From positions 2,790,001 to 2,854,000 of the forward strand of contig NZ_SODF01000001.1 of assembly GCF_004365875.1 (NCBI RefSeq): a stretch of DNA of 64,000 nucleotides, given 5' to 3'. Positions within the stretch are counted from its first letter, which is position 1. Each line of letters begins with the position of its first letter. The DNA is from Kribbella kalugense (GTDB taxonomy: Bacteria > Actinomycetota > Actinomycetes > Propionibacteriales > Kribbellaceae). The notes below the pieces were generated by a model that saw only the letters and a list, made by a program, of their open reading frames with translations, did no database searches and was not told the origin of the DNA. Positions 45,712 to 54,847 of this stretch are shown here, in pieces. Made by a program: the position numbers and the translations under genes.

Positions 45712-46455
45712 TCAGGTGCCTCCTGCGGTTAGGTCTAGGTGGGGGAGGGAGCGGAGTTGGTTTTCTTGGTGGTAGGTGAAGAAGGCGGCTATCAGGCCGG
45801 TGGATTCTCGGCGGGTTCTGGGGTCGGCTTGCAACGCCGTGGGCCAGTCGCCGGTCAACAACGCACCCAGGTGGGTGACGGTGGGGGCGGACGGCATGGC
45901 TGAGGCGGGTGGGCGGCAGGAGGTGCAGACCATACCGCCGGCGGCGGGGTTGAAGGCTCGGTGCGGGCCTGGCTCGCCGCAGCGGGCGCAGTCGTCGAAG
46001 GAGGGGGCGTAGCCGGAGATCGCCAGCGACCGCAGTAAGAAGGAGTCGAGGACTAAGGACGGTTCGCGTTCGCCGGTGGAGAGGACGCGGAGGGCGCCGG
46101 CCAGCAGCAGGTGCTGTTGGGTGGCGGGTTCCTTCTCCTCGACGACGAGGCGGTCGGCGGTTTCGAGCAGGACGGTGCCGGCGGTGTACCGCGCGTAGTC
46201 GCCGACGATGCCCTCGCCGTACGCCGCGATCGACTCCGCCTGCGTCACGACGTCCAGCGTCCGCCCGGTCGCGAGCTGGAGGTCGACGTGGCTGAACGGC
46301 TCCAGCCGGGCGCCGAACCGGGACGACGTACGGCGGACTCCCTTGGCGACCGCGCGGACCTTGCCGTGCGCACGGGTCAGTAGCGTGGCGATCCGGTCCG
46401 CTTCACCCAGCTTCTGGGTGCGCAGAACGATCGCATGATCCCGGTAGAGCGGCAC
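45712..46455 (-). CDS. recO: DNA repair protein RecO
   Basis: 247 residues. MPLYRDHAIVLRTQKLGEADRIATLLTR is the OB-fold start of RecO, and CARCGEPGPHRAFNPAAGGMVCTSC is the zinc Cys4 site. Works with RecR to load RecA. Length and position next to uppS in other actinobacteria support this assignment. It is convergent with the toxin-like gene. Confidence 0.94.
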   Translation of the reverse strand: MPLYRDHAIVLRTQKLGEADRIATLLTRAHGKVRAVAKGVRRTSSRFGARLEPFSHVDLQLATGRTLDVVTQAESIAAYGEGIVGDYARYTAGTVLLETADRLVVEEKEPATQQHLLLAGALRVLSTGEREPSLVLDSFLLRSLAISGYAPSFDDCARCGEPGPHRAFNPAAGGMVCTSCRPPASAMPSAPTVTHLGALLTGDWPTALQADPRTRRESTGLIAAFFTYHQENQLRSLPHLDLTAGGT

Positions 46456-46467
46456 CGCACCAGTCTC

Positions 46468-47292
46468 TCACCGAGCGCCGACATACGCCTCGAGGCTGAT
46501 CGGTTCGCGACCGGTGATGTCGGAGACGGCGGTGGAGACCTGGCTGAGTTCGCCGCTTGCGATCGCGGCGTACGACGTGACCCAGCCGGCGACCTCCCAC
46601 GCGGCAGCACCGAAAGACTCACGCGACCGGTAGGCCTCGTCCAGCGACTCCGGTTCGTAGCGAACCTTCTGCCCAGTTGCCTCCGTGAGGACGGCCGCGG
46701 CCTCAGCCAACGTGAACGCCGAAGGGCCGGTGAGGTCGTAAGTGGCACCGGAGTGCTCAGTGACCAGGACGCGAGCCGCCACCGCGGCAACATCGTCGCG
46801 AGCGACCGCCGCGACCCGCCCGTCGCCGGCCGGCCCGCGAATCACCCCGTCCTCCCCCACAAAGCCAGGCACGAAGTCGAGGTAAATGTTGTCCCGCAAG
46901 AAGGTGAAGTCGACACCGCTCGACCGGATGTGCTCCTCGGTGTGCCAGTGATCCCGGGCGAAGGTGAACGTCGCCCCAGGCGCCGCCCCCACGAACGACG
47001 TGTAAACGATCCGCTGCACCCCTGCCGCCACGGCCGCATCGACGGTTGCCTTGTGCAACGCAACTCGATCGGCCGACTCGGTTGCACTCAGCAACATCAG
47101 TACGTCGACCCCGTCGAGTGCGTTCAGCAGCGCGGCATGCTCGCCGTACGCGGCCTGCGCCACCGTTGCACCGGGCAACTGAGGAGCCCGGCCCGGATCC
47201 CGCACGATCAGCCGCAGCGGTACGCCGGAATCAGCCAGCCGCGACGCGATCCGGGAACCCAGCTGTCCGGTCGATCCGGTGACGCCGATCAC
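46468..47292 (-). CDS. NmrA-like NAD(P)H quinone oxidoreductase
   Basis: 274 residues. [14 protein letters not shown] is the Rossmann motif of the NmrA/QOR2 subgroup of atypical SDRs, and [11 protein letters not shown] replaces YxxxK. Probable NADPH-quinone reductase or redox sensor. GTG at 47292 overlaps the aldo/keto reductase stop by 4 bases, so it is downstream in that transcript. Confidence 0.88.
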   Translation of the reverse strand: MIGVTGSTGQLGSRIASRLADSGVPLRLIVRDPGRAPQLPGATVAQAAYGEHAALLNALDGVDVLMLLSATESADRVALHKATVDAAVAAGVQRIVYTSFVGAAPGATFTFARDHWHTEEHIRSSGVDFTFLRDNIYLDFVPGFVGEDGVIRGPAGDGRVAAVARDDVAAVAARVLVTEHSGATYDLTGPSAFTLAEAAAVLTEATGQKVRYEPESLDEAYRSRESFGAAAWEVAGWVTSYAAIASGELSQVSTAVSDITGREPISLEAYVGAR

Positions 47293-48278
47293 TTGCCCAC
47301 CAGGTCCATCCCGCCGTCGGTGTACCGCTGCCCGGCCACCGAGTCCGCGGGGAACGTCGCATCCAGCGCCGCCAGTTCGTCAGCCGAAAGCGAGACATCC
47401 AACGCCCCCAGGTTCTCGGCCAGGTACGTGCGCCGCTTGGTCCCCGGGATCGGCGCCACGTCATTGCCCTGCGCAAGCAACCAGGCGAGCGCGAGCTGAC
47501 TGGCCGTCACGCCCTTCTCGGCAGCCAGCGACTGCACCGCAGCGACCAGATCCAGGTTCCGCTGGAAGTTCTCCCCCTGGAACCGGGGCAGCCCGCGCCG
47601 CATGTCGTCCTCGGGGAAGTCCGCCTCCGACTTGATCTGCCCGGTCAGGAACCCACGGCCGAGCGGGCTGAACGGCACGAACCCGACGCCCAATTCCCGC
47701 AGCGTCGGCAGTACGACGGTCTCCGGGTCGCGGGTCCACAGCGACCACTCACTCTGTACGGCGCTGATCGGGTGTACGGCGTGTGCCGCGCGGACCGTTT
47801 CGCCGTTCACCTCCGACAGACCGAGGTACCGCACCTTGCCGGCCTCCACCATCGAGGCCATCGCGCCGACCGTCTCCTCGATCGGCACCTGCGGGTCACG
47901 CCGGTGCAGGTACCAGAGGTCGACGTGGTCCACGCCGAGCCGCCGCAGCGACGCGTCGATGGCCTCGCGCGCGTACGCCGGAGAACCGTCGACCACCGAC
48001 GGCAGCGCCACGGCACTCGCGGGCCGCTTGAAGCCGAACTTCGTCGCGAGCACCACCTCGTCGCGGCGCCCGGCCAGCGCGCGGCCGACGAGCTCTTCGT
48101 TCTCGCCGTCGCCGTACACGTCGGCGGTGTCGATGAAGGTGCAGCCCGCGTCGATCGCCGCATGCAGCGTCGCGATCGACTCGGCGTCGTCGGCGCGGAC
48201 GCCGTACGACTGGGACATCCCCATGCAGCCGAGGCCGAGGCTGGAAACGGTCAGGTCACCGAGCTGGGATTCACGCAT
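47289..48278 (-). CDS. Aldo/keto reductase (second paralogue)
   Basis: 329 residues. Motifs [29 protein letters not shown] and DLWYLHRRD hold the catalytic Tyr, Lys and His. It is similar to the protein encoded at 31807-32775 throughout, including [13 protein letters not shown]. It is the first gene of an NmrA-containing operon and starts leaderlessly (TAGGTT 7 bases upstream of the ATG). Confidence 0.93.
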   Translation of the reverse strand: MRESQLGDLTVSSLGLGCMGMSQSYGVRADDAESIATLHAAIDAGCTFIDTADVYGDGENEELVGRALAGRRDEVVLATKFGFKRPASAVALPSVVDGSPAYAREAIDASLRRLGVDHVDLWYLHRRDPQVPIEETVGAMASMVEAGKVRYLGLSEVNGETVRAAHAVHPISAVQSEWSLWTRDPETVVLPTLRELGVGFVPFSPLGRGFLTGQIKSEADFPEDDMRRGLPRFQGENFQRNLDLVAAVQSLAAEKGVTASQLALAWLLAQGNDVAPIPGTKRRTYLAENLGALDVSLSADELAALDATFPADSVAGQRYTDGGMDLVGK

Positions 48279-48284
48279 GTCCCG

Positions 48285-48290
48285 AACCTA
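48285..48290 (-). promoter_or_regulatory. -10 element TAGGTT of the aldo/keto-NmrA operon
   Basis: TAGGTT on the minus strand, then CGGGAC and an ATG after about 6-7 bases, as at mscR. The 168-base gap to the FtsX-type gene also carries that gene's promoter; no other element is clear. Confidence 0.45.
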
Positions 48291-48446
48291 CCGCCGCCGC
48301 CCGGCCGGCGGGGCAACGGCCCACGCTGGTCACGATCGGGACACGGGTACCTGCCGAGACAACTTTAATGTGACATTTTGCCGTCCCTCGGCACAGTGAG
48401 CGCAACATTCCGTACATTCGGCGGGCAACACGACGCTGGGGGTGGC

Positions 48447-51400
48447 ATGTTTCTACGACAGGCGCTGCGGTACCGCTGGGCGCTGGCGCTGGTGCTGACC
48501 GGGATCAGCCTGCTGATCGGCACCTGCGCGGTCTTCGCGCCGTGGTTCGCGCGCGCGGTCGAGCAGACCGTGATGACCGAGACGCTCGACGGGCAACGCC
48601 TGCCCGCGTCCTGGCTGATCGCGTCGCAGAGCTCGCAGCGGTACGTCGGCAACGACAAGGTGAACCTCGAGCCGGCGCAACTCGACAAGCTGCTGCCCGC
48701 CGATCTGAAGCCGCTGTTCACCCCGCCCGTCCACGGTCTCTACAGCGACATCAGCTGGGGAAGCCCGGTCGCTCCGGGTGACGCTCCGCTCGCCCGGGTG
48801 CGTTGGCGCGACGGGTACTGCGCTCAACTCACCGTGACCGAGGGACGCTGCCCGACGGCCGCGAACGAGGTGATCGCCTCCGCCGTCGACAAGGACGCCT
48901 GGTCGTTCCGCATCGGCACACCACTGACCGGTACGCCGACCAGCACCGGTAAGGCCGCCGGTCGACTGACTATCGTCGGCTTCTACCAGCCGAAGGAGCC
49001 GCGTGGCGACTACTGGTTCGGCGACTACCCGAACGGGCACACGCACAAGCCGACCGACAAGGACCCCGGCGGCTCCAACGAGTTCTTCACCGACAGTACG
49101 ACGTTCGCCGGTGGCGACTGGGAGCAGCGGGTAACCTCCGACACCCGCCCGCTCGCTGGAGTCGCCCGCCTCGACGACCTGTCGCGGCTCCAGGATGCGT
49201 CCCGAACGGTCAACGGGAACGCCAGCGAGCTCGGCGTACCCGCGCAGACCACCACCTCGCTGGACGATCTGGTCGACCAGATCCAGGCGGAGCGGAAGCA
49301 GGCGACCACGATCATCCCGCTGGTGATGGTCCAGGTCGGATTGTTTGCAATCGTCGTACTGGCGCTGGCCCTGGCTGCCGTGGTCGACCAGCGCCGGCCG
49401 GAGATCGCGCTGGCCCGGTTGCGTGGTTCGTCAGCTCGGCGTACCCAACGCTCGTTGTGCATCGAGCTGGGTCTGCCGGTACTGATCGGGACGTTGCTGG
49501 GCGGGCCGGCGGGATTCGGGTTGCTGCTGCTTGTCCGTGCGACCTGGTTGCGGCACGGTGCGCCGATCGAGCTGCCGTGGACGGTCCCGGCTGCGCTCGC
49601 GGTGGCCGTCGTACTCGCACTCATCGTGGTCGTACTCCAAGTCCGAGGCGCTGTCCGGCAGCCGATCTCGAGCCTGCTCCGGCGCGTGGTCCCGCTGCGG
49701 CGCGGCCGATCGATCGGCGTCGCGGACCTGTGCATCATCGTGTTCGCCGTCGCCGGACTGATCGCGGCGCTGACCGGCGACGGTCGTGGCCCGCTGCCCG
49801 TTCTCACGCCCGCCCTACTCGCGCTCGCGGTCGGCCTGACGTTCGCGCATCTGCTGCTGCCGACGGCCGGTCTGATCAGCCGGCAGGCACTACGCCGCGG
49901 CCGGCTGGGTCTCGCGCTCGGTGCCCTGCAGATCTCCCGCCGCCCAGCCGTGACCCGGATCGTCGCCGCCGTCGCGGTCGCGGCCGCGCTGCTCACGTTC
50001 GCGGGTCAGGCATCGTCGGTCGCCGCCGCCAACCGCGAGTCCAGGTCCGGCTACGAGACCGGCGCCGAGGGCGTACTCCGGATGAACGCCCTGTACCTCG
50101 GAGACTTCCTGAACACGGCCAACCAGATCGATCCGGACCGGCACTGGCTGACTCCCGTGGTGATCTCCCGGCCCGGCTCCCCAGACACACTGCAGACAGA
50201 GATGATCGAGCCGGACAGCTTCCGCCGCAACGCGTTCCGCGGTGATCAGCTGACCGACGCGCAGGGCTGGCAGACGCTGAAGGCGCCGAGCACCCCGGCG
50301 CCGATCGAGTTCCGCAGCTCGCAGCTCACCGCTACGGTCTCGGCCGAGGGAATCAAGACGCTGGTCAGCAACGACGCGAACGGCCCGATCGACTCCGGTA
50401 CGCCGAAATCCGTCGTACTGCGGGCCAACGTGGTCAGCCACCGTGACGGCTCCCGCTACCTGGTCTCCTTCCCGCCGTTGAAGCTCCCGGCGACCAAACC
50501 CGTCGAGCTGCGAGCAGCAGTGGACTGCCTGGGCGGCTGTGACCTGTTGCGTCTCGGCATCGGTCGCGAGCCGCTCGACCCGGCCGGTCTGCAAGGCGAC
50601 CTGGTGATCAGCAAGATCTCCAGCGACGACCATCCGACCATCGCGCTCGGCGAACCGGAGGCCTGGCAGCCGCTCCCCCGGCTCGAGTCCGACCAGAGCT
50701 CGGTTGCGTCCAAGCCGGGCGGCGCGCTGACGCTCGCGGTGAAGAGCTTCGGCCTCGACGAGTTCGTGCAGTACGCAACGGTTCCGACGGTGGTGCCGGC
50801 GCTCGTCACCCCGGAGTTCCACTATGTCGACAACGGCACCACCAGCCCGGCGATCGACGGCGTCCCGATGGCGCTCGCGAGGATCGACCGGCTCCGTGGA
50901 CCCGTGAACCGGTACGGCGATCGCACCGCCGTGGTCGATATCGAGACGGTACGACGGATGGCCGGCACGGTCGACGAAGACGGGACCGACTTCGAGCTCT
51001 GGCTGAACAAGGACGGACTGGCGAACGTCGGCACGATCACGGCCAAGCTCGCCAAGGCCGGGTACAGCGCCGAGCTCGTGGATCAACGGGACGACCGGAT
51101 CGCGGCGTACGGACGGTCGGCGAGCGCGCTGGCGTTGCAGCTGACGCCGGTGGTCGGGATCGCGGCCTGGGTGCTCGCGATCGTCGTACTGCTGCTGACC
51201 GTGGTGACGTCCTGGCGCTCGCGGGCCCAGGACTACGCGAGTCTCAAGATCACCGGCGTACCGGACAGCGCCACTGGGCGAGCCGCACGCTGGGAGCAGA
51301 CTGCTCCGGTCGCACTGGCCGTCCTGCTCGGGACCGTCTGTGGGCTGATCGGTGCGCACGTCGCGCTGCCGTTGATACCGCTGTTCGCCACCAGCGGCGG

Positions 51401-51551
51401 GTCGGTGCCGCTCGACCTCGGTACGAGCTGGCCGGTCGCACTCATCCTCTGGGTCGGAGGTACGGCGATCCTCGCGGCCGCGACGCTGTTGCTCGGCAGC
51501 CGGGTCAACAGACGCTCGACGTACGGCCGAATCCGGGAGGAACTCACATGA
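48447..51551 (+). CDS. FtsX-type ABC exporter permease (two-domain)
   Basis: 1034 residues. Membrane helix near residues 12-35, a large extracytoplasmic domain, a three-helix FtsX unit (about 290-420), further helices, a second large domain and a final set of helices (LTPVVGIAAWVLAIVVLLLTVV to end). Contains no ATPase. This is the MacB/FtsX-type duplicated permease seen in lipoprotein or antimicrobial-peptide transporters. It pairs with the two ATPases downstream by 4-base overlaps. Confidence 0.85.
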   Translation: MFLRQALRYRWALALVLTGISLLIGTCAVFAPWFARAVEQTVMTETLDGQRLPASWLIASQSSQRYVGNDKVNLEPAQLDKLLPADLKPLFTPPVHGLYSDISWGSPVAPGDAPLARVRWRDGYCAQLTVTEGRCPTAANEVIASAVDKDAWSFRIGTPLTGTPTSTGKAAGRLTIVGFYQPKEPRGDYWFGDYPNGHTHKPTDKDPGGSNEFFTDSTTFAGGDWEQRVTSDTRPLAGVARLDDLSRLQDASRTVNGNASELGVPAQTTTSLDDLVDQIQAERKQATTIIPLVMVQVGLFAIVVLALALAAVVDQRRPEIALARLRGSSARRTQRSLCIELGLPVLIGTLLGGPAGFGLLLLVRATWLRHGAPIELPWTVPAALAVAVVLALIVVVLQVRGAVRQPISSLLRRVVPLRRGRSIGVADLCIIVFAVAGLIAALTGDGRGPLPVLTPALLALAVGLTFAHLLLPTAGLISRQALRRGRLGLALGALQISRRPAVTRIVAAVAVAAALLTFAGQASSVAAANRESRSGYETGAEGVLRMNALYLGDFLNTANQIDPDRHWLTPVVISRPGSPDTLQTEMIEPDSFRRNAFRGDQLTDAQGWQTLKAPSTPAPIEFRSSQLTATVSAEGIKTLVSNDANGPIDSGTPKSVVLRANVVSHRDGSRYLVSFPPLKLPATKPVELRAAVDCLGGCDLLRLGIGREPLDPAGLQGDLVISKISSDDHPTIALGEPEAWQPLPRLESDQSSVASKPGGALTLAVKSFGLDEFVQYATVPTVVPALVTPEFHYVDNGTTSPAIDGVPMALARIDRLRGPVNRYGDRTAVVDIETVRRMAGTVDEDGTDFELWLNKDGLANVGTITAKLAKAGYSAELVDQRDDRIAAYGRSASALALQLTPVVGIAAWVLAIVVLLLTVVTSWRSRAQDYASLKITGVPDSATGRAARWEQTAPVALAVLLGTVCGLIGAHVALPLIPLFATSGGSVPLDLGTSWPVALILWVGGTAILAAATLLLGSRVNRRSTYGRIREELT

Positions 51552-52384
51552 GCGGCCTTGCCATCAGTACGACGGGACTCGTGCACATCTACCGTGCTCA
51601 CGGCCATGACGTCGCCGCGCTGTCCGGTATCGGCATCACCGTGCGGCCCGGTGAGCTGGTCGGACTGCTGGGGCCGTCCGGTGCCGGGAAGTCGACGCTA
51701 CTCCAGCTGTGTGGTGGTCTGCTCACCCCGAGCGCGGGACGACTGCAGGTCGGCGAGCACAACGTCGCCGCGATGACCGACACCGAGCTGGACCGGATGC
51801 GGTCCGGTGACGTCGGCATCGTCCTGCAAGGTGCCGGACGCAACCTCATCCCGTACCTGAACCCGGTCGACAACATCCGGTACGCCCAGCTCGCCGCACC
51901 ACGCGACCGCGATCTCCCCGCCCCGGAGTCGATCCTCGAACTCGTTGGCCTGGGCAACCATGCGCAGAGTCCACTCGCGCAGCTGACGCCCGGTCAGGTG
52001 CAACTCTGCGCTGTTGCCGTCGGCATCGCCACGTTGCCCGGCCTGCTGCTGGCCGACGAACCGACCAGCCAGCTGGACCACCATGCCCGCGACGAGGTCC
52101 TCGCCGCGATCCGCACGGTCAACGCCGAGACCGGGATGACCGTGCTCCTGGTCACCCACGACCCGGAGGTCGCCGCGACCCTGCCCCGGACAGTCACGAT
52201 CCGAGACGGCCGGATCGCTTCCGAGGGCCGGTCCGGTGAGGAGTACGCCGTGGTGGCGGTGGACGGATCGTTGCCACTACCACCACATGTCGCCGAACTG
52301 CTGCCGGCCGGGACCCTCGTCCAGGTCACCACCGACAACGGCGACATCCGGCTCACTCCCGTGAAGCAGGAGGGGAACCAGTGA
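51548..52384 (+). CDS. ABC ATPase with degenerate signature
   Basis: 278 residues. Walker A GPSGAGKST and Walker B LLLADEPTSQLD are intact, but the signature reads LTPGQVQLCAVAVG instead of LSGGQ, so nucleotide binding at the opposite site may be impaired. The extra C-terminal 45 residues after the D-loop are unusual. Belongs to the MacB/LolD class. Overlaps the FtsX-type gene by 4 bases. Confidence 0.85.
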   Translation: MSGLAISTTGLVHIYRAHGHDVAALSGIGITVRPGELVGLLGPSGAGKSTLLQLCGGLLTPSAGRLQVGEHNVAAMTDTELDRMRSGDVGIVLQGAGRNLIPYLNPVDNIRYAQLAAPRDRDLPAPESILELVGLGNHAQSPLAQLTPGQVQLCAVAVGIATLPGLLLADEPTSQLDHHARDEVLAAIRTVNAETGMTVLLVTHDPEVAATLPRTVTIRDGRIASEGRSGEEYAVVAVDGSLPLPPHVAELLPAGTLVQVTTDNGDIRLTPVKQEGNQ

Positions 52385-53028
52385 TCAACGTCAGCCAGGT
52401 GACAGTGCGGTACGGCGACCTGACCGCGGTGTCGGACGTGTCGTTCACGGTCCCACCCGGGTTCATGCTCGCGGTCAGCGGACCGTCCGGCGCCGGGAAG
52501 AGCTCGTTGCTCTGGGCAATCGCTGGTGCGGTGCCGCTGGCCAAGGGACAGGTCGAGATCGACGGGTTGGTGATCACCGGCCGGCCGGCGGCGGCCGCGC
52601 ACGGCGTCGTACTGATCCCGCAGGGCAATGGTCTCGCGCGAGTGCTGACCGCTCGGGAGAACCTGTCGATCCCCTTGCTGGCCGAGCGAAAGCCGAGCGA
52701 GGACGTGGAGCGGACGATCGAGCAGGCGCTCGCGGGCGTCGGGCTCGAGGAGAGCGGCGACCACCTGGTCGAGGAGCTGTCCGGTGGCGAACAGCAACGC
52801 GTCGCGGTGGCGCGCGGGATCGCCCAGCAAGGACGGGTGATCCTCGCCGACGAGTCCACCAGCGAACTCGACGGCAACAACCGCGAACGCGTCCTCGACC
52901 TACTCCACGAAGAGGCCCGTCGCGGCGCCGCCGTCGTGATCGCCACCCACGACCCCACCGTCGCCGACAGCGCCGACGGCCATGCTGTGATGGACGAAGG
53001 CCACCTCAGCTGGCTACGGCGCCTCTGA
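52381..53028 (+). CDS. ABC ATPase (MacB/LolD type), canonical
   Basis: 215 residues with Walker A GPSGAGKSS, signature LSGGEQQRVAVARG, and Walker B VILADESTSELD (Ser replaces Pro after the Glu). Probably forms a heterodimer with the upstream ATPase that has the degenerate signature. It ends 23 bases inside the convergent SAV_915-like gene. Confidence 0.88.
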   Translation: MINVSQVTVRYGDLTAVSDVSFTVPPGFMLAVSGPSGAGKSSLLWAIAGAVPLAKGQVEIDGLVITGRPAAAAHGVVLIPQGNGLARVLTARENLSIPLLAERKPSEDVERTIEQALAGVGLEESGDHLVEELSGGEQQRVAVARGIAQQGRVILADESTSELDGNNRERVLDLLHEEARRGAAVVIATHDPTVADSADGHAVMDEGHLSWLRRL

Positions 53029-53275
53029 CCGGTACGGCGACCAGCGTCGGGTCCAGCTGGATCCGCTCGATACCAAGCGGTTCGAGGAGGTCGTGCAGAC
53101 CGTCCTCCGTCATCCGCATCCACTCCTGCGCACCGGACGCCGCCCGCAGGCCGGCCAGCGTGCTGAACGCGATCCCAACCCGCCGCCCATCCGGCAGCCG
53201 CCCTGTCTGCAACGTAGCGATATCCCCGCTACACCGAACCGGAACGAACCAGTCACCACAATGTCGAGTGCTCAC
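53006..53275 (-). CDS. SAV_915-like protein
   Basis: 89 residues. RLPDGRRVGIAFSTLAGLRAASGAQEWMRMTEDGLHDLLEPLGI matches a small actinobacterial family of SseB/SAV_915-type proteins, from memory. No signal or membrane segment; function unknown. GTG 53275 is used. Confidence 0.6.
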   Translation of the reverse strand: MSTRHCGDWFVPVRCSGDIATLQTGRLPDGRRVGIAFSTLAGLRAASGAQEWMRMTEDGLHDLLEPLGIERIQLDPTLVAVPVRGAVAS

Positions 53276-53338
53276 TCCACGAAGTTAAGCCGCTTCGTTG
53301 CCGAGATCCCCTGTTCTCACAGACTTCGCACAGCCCTC

Positions 53339-54817
53339 TCACAATCCCAGCTGGGTCGGGGTACTCGGCGGTCCGGACTCCAGCAACTCTCGGATCAAGG
53401 TCGGTAGATTGCGGGGCGCGAAGCGGCCTTCGTGGGACTCCAACTCTGAGAGGGTCCACCACTGGATGGCGTGGAGGTTCTCGGCTCGGAGTTCGGTAGG
53501 GGTCATGGCGCCGGCCGGGGTGAAGTGGGGGGTGCGGATCAGGAAGTAGTCGTTGATGACGCCGTCGAAACCTTCAGCGTGGCCGTCGGCAACTACTTCC
53601 TGGTGCCAGACGTGTTGGGGGTCGGGGAAGCCTTCGAGGCCCACCTCTTCGACGAGTTCGCGGCGGAGCCCTTCGATCAGGGTCTCGCCGGCTTCGAGAC
53701 CGCCGCCAGGGGTCGCCCACAGCGGGCCGTCGGCGAACTCGAACCGGACGAGCAGGATGCGCTCTTCCTCATCCACGATCACCGCACGGGCGGCGGGGCG
53801 TAGGTGCGGCAGGCGCAGTTCGAGTTCGCGGTGCTCTTCGACGGCACGGAAGCCGAAGCGGGCGTTGACCTTGCGCATCGGGGCGTTCGACAGCGCGGTC
53901 CAGGTGTGCAGGAAGCGTTGCGTCGTACGGTGTTTCGCCAGCTGCTCGAGGTTCGCCAGTTTCAGGTGCGTGCCGAGGTGATGACCGCGGTGCTCACGCA
54001 GTACCAGCGTGTCGTCCTGCTGCGCGTGCTCGGCGTCGGCCCGCGGCAGGTAGAGCAGCGTGTACCCGGCCGGCTCGCCCGCATCCGTGTGCGCCATCGT
54101 CACCAGCGCGAGGTAGTTCCGGTCGATCCGCGCCTCGCTGGCCTCCAGCTTGTCGACCGTCCACGGCACGACCTCGCGCGTCATGCCACCGGTCGGCACG
54201 TCCAGATCCATCGCCGTGTGCAGGTCGGCGTACGCCTGCTGATGCTCCGGCGGGCACACTCCAGCCCACGAGATCAGCTGATAGCCGTCGAGCCGCCCCA
54301 CTCCCGACTGCAGCTCCTCGAGCCGCAGGTCGTCGTACGGCAGCGGTACGACGAGGTGCTCCTCGACATGCTCCACACCGAATCCGAGCCGTTCCGCGAA
54401 GGCAGCCCCCGGCCATGGCTCAGACGGTACGCCGAGCTCGGTCTGGACGATCGTCCGCCCGAGCTGGGCCGACCGCGTGACCGCCCACTGCCACAGCGCC
54501 GTACCGATCCCCCGTCGCCGATGCGCCAGGGGTACGTCGATCTCGGCCTCGACCGTGTCCAGGTTGTCGGTCAGCCGGTACTCGAACAGCATCCCACCGA
54601 GCACCCGGTCGTCTTCGAACGCGCCGACGGCGATCCGCTGCTTCAGCGGACTGGGGTTGCGCAGCGAGTAGCCGAGCGCCTCGCGGCCGACCACCAGGGC
54701 GGCCTCCCGGCCGGCTACCGCACCGGCCCGGAAGGCGTCGTACCACTCGTCGAACAGGGCCAGGTCGGCCGGGTCGATCTCGCGAACCAAGATCACCCGG
54801 CCGACCCAATCAGACAA
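53339..54817 (-). CDS. GNAT-GNAT-Nudix three-domain fusion
   Basis: 492 residues. Residues 1-150 are a GNAT with RRRGIGTALW; residues 150-335 a second GNAT with HRGHHLGTHLKLANLE; from 345 a Nudix domain with GGGLEAGETLIEGLRRELVEEVGL, a full Nudix box. Fusion of acetyl-transfer and nucleoside-diphosphate hydrolase activities is uncommon and no substrate is evident. TTG 54817 gives the longest frame; GTG 54796 is an alternative. It follows the peptide-binding protein gene by about 30 bases and may be its last operon member. Confidence 0.85.
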   Translation of the reverse strand: MSDWVGRVILVREIDPADLALFDEWYDAFRAGAVAGREAALVVGREALGYSLRNPSPLKQRIAVGAFEDDRVLGGMLFEYRLTDNLDTVEAEIDVPLAHRRRGIGTALWQWAVTRSAQLGRTIVQTELGVPSEPWPGAAFAERLGFGVEHVEEHLVVPLPYDDLRLEELQSGVGRLDGYQLISWAGVCPPEHQQAYADLHTAMDLDVPTGGMTREVVPWTVDKLEASEARIDRNYLALVTMAHTDAGEPAGYTLLYLPRADAEHAQQDDTLVLREHRGHHLGTHLKLANLEQLAKHRTTQRFLHTWTALSNAPMRKVNARFGFRAVEEHRELELRLPHLRPAARAVIVDEEERILLVRFEFADGPLWATPGGGLEAGETLIEGLRRELVEEVGLEGFPDPQHVWHQEVVADGHAEGFDGVINDYFLIRTPHFTPAGAMTPTELRAENLHAIQWWTLSELESHEGRFAPRNLPTLIRELLESGPPSTPTQLGL

Positions 54818-54847
54818 TCAGGTCAAAAGGCCAGTCGATATCTACTG

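Noticed and set aside
42727-45712. Genomic island ends or integrase near the uppS/recO accessory block
   Set aside because: No integrase, transposase, tRNA or direct repeats were seen, so horizontal transfer is only suggested by composition and gene content.
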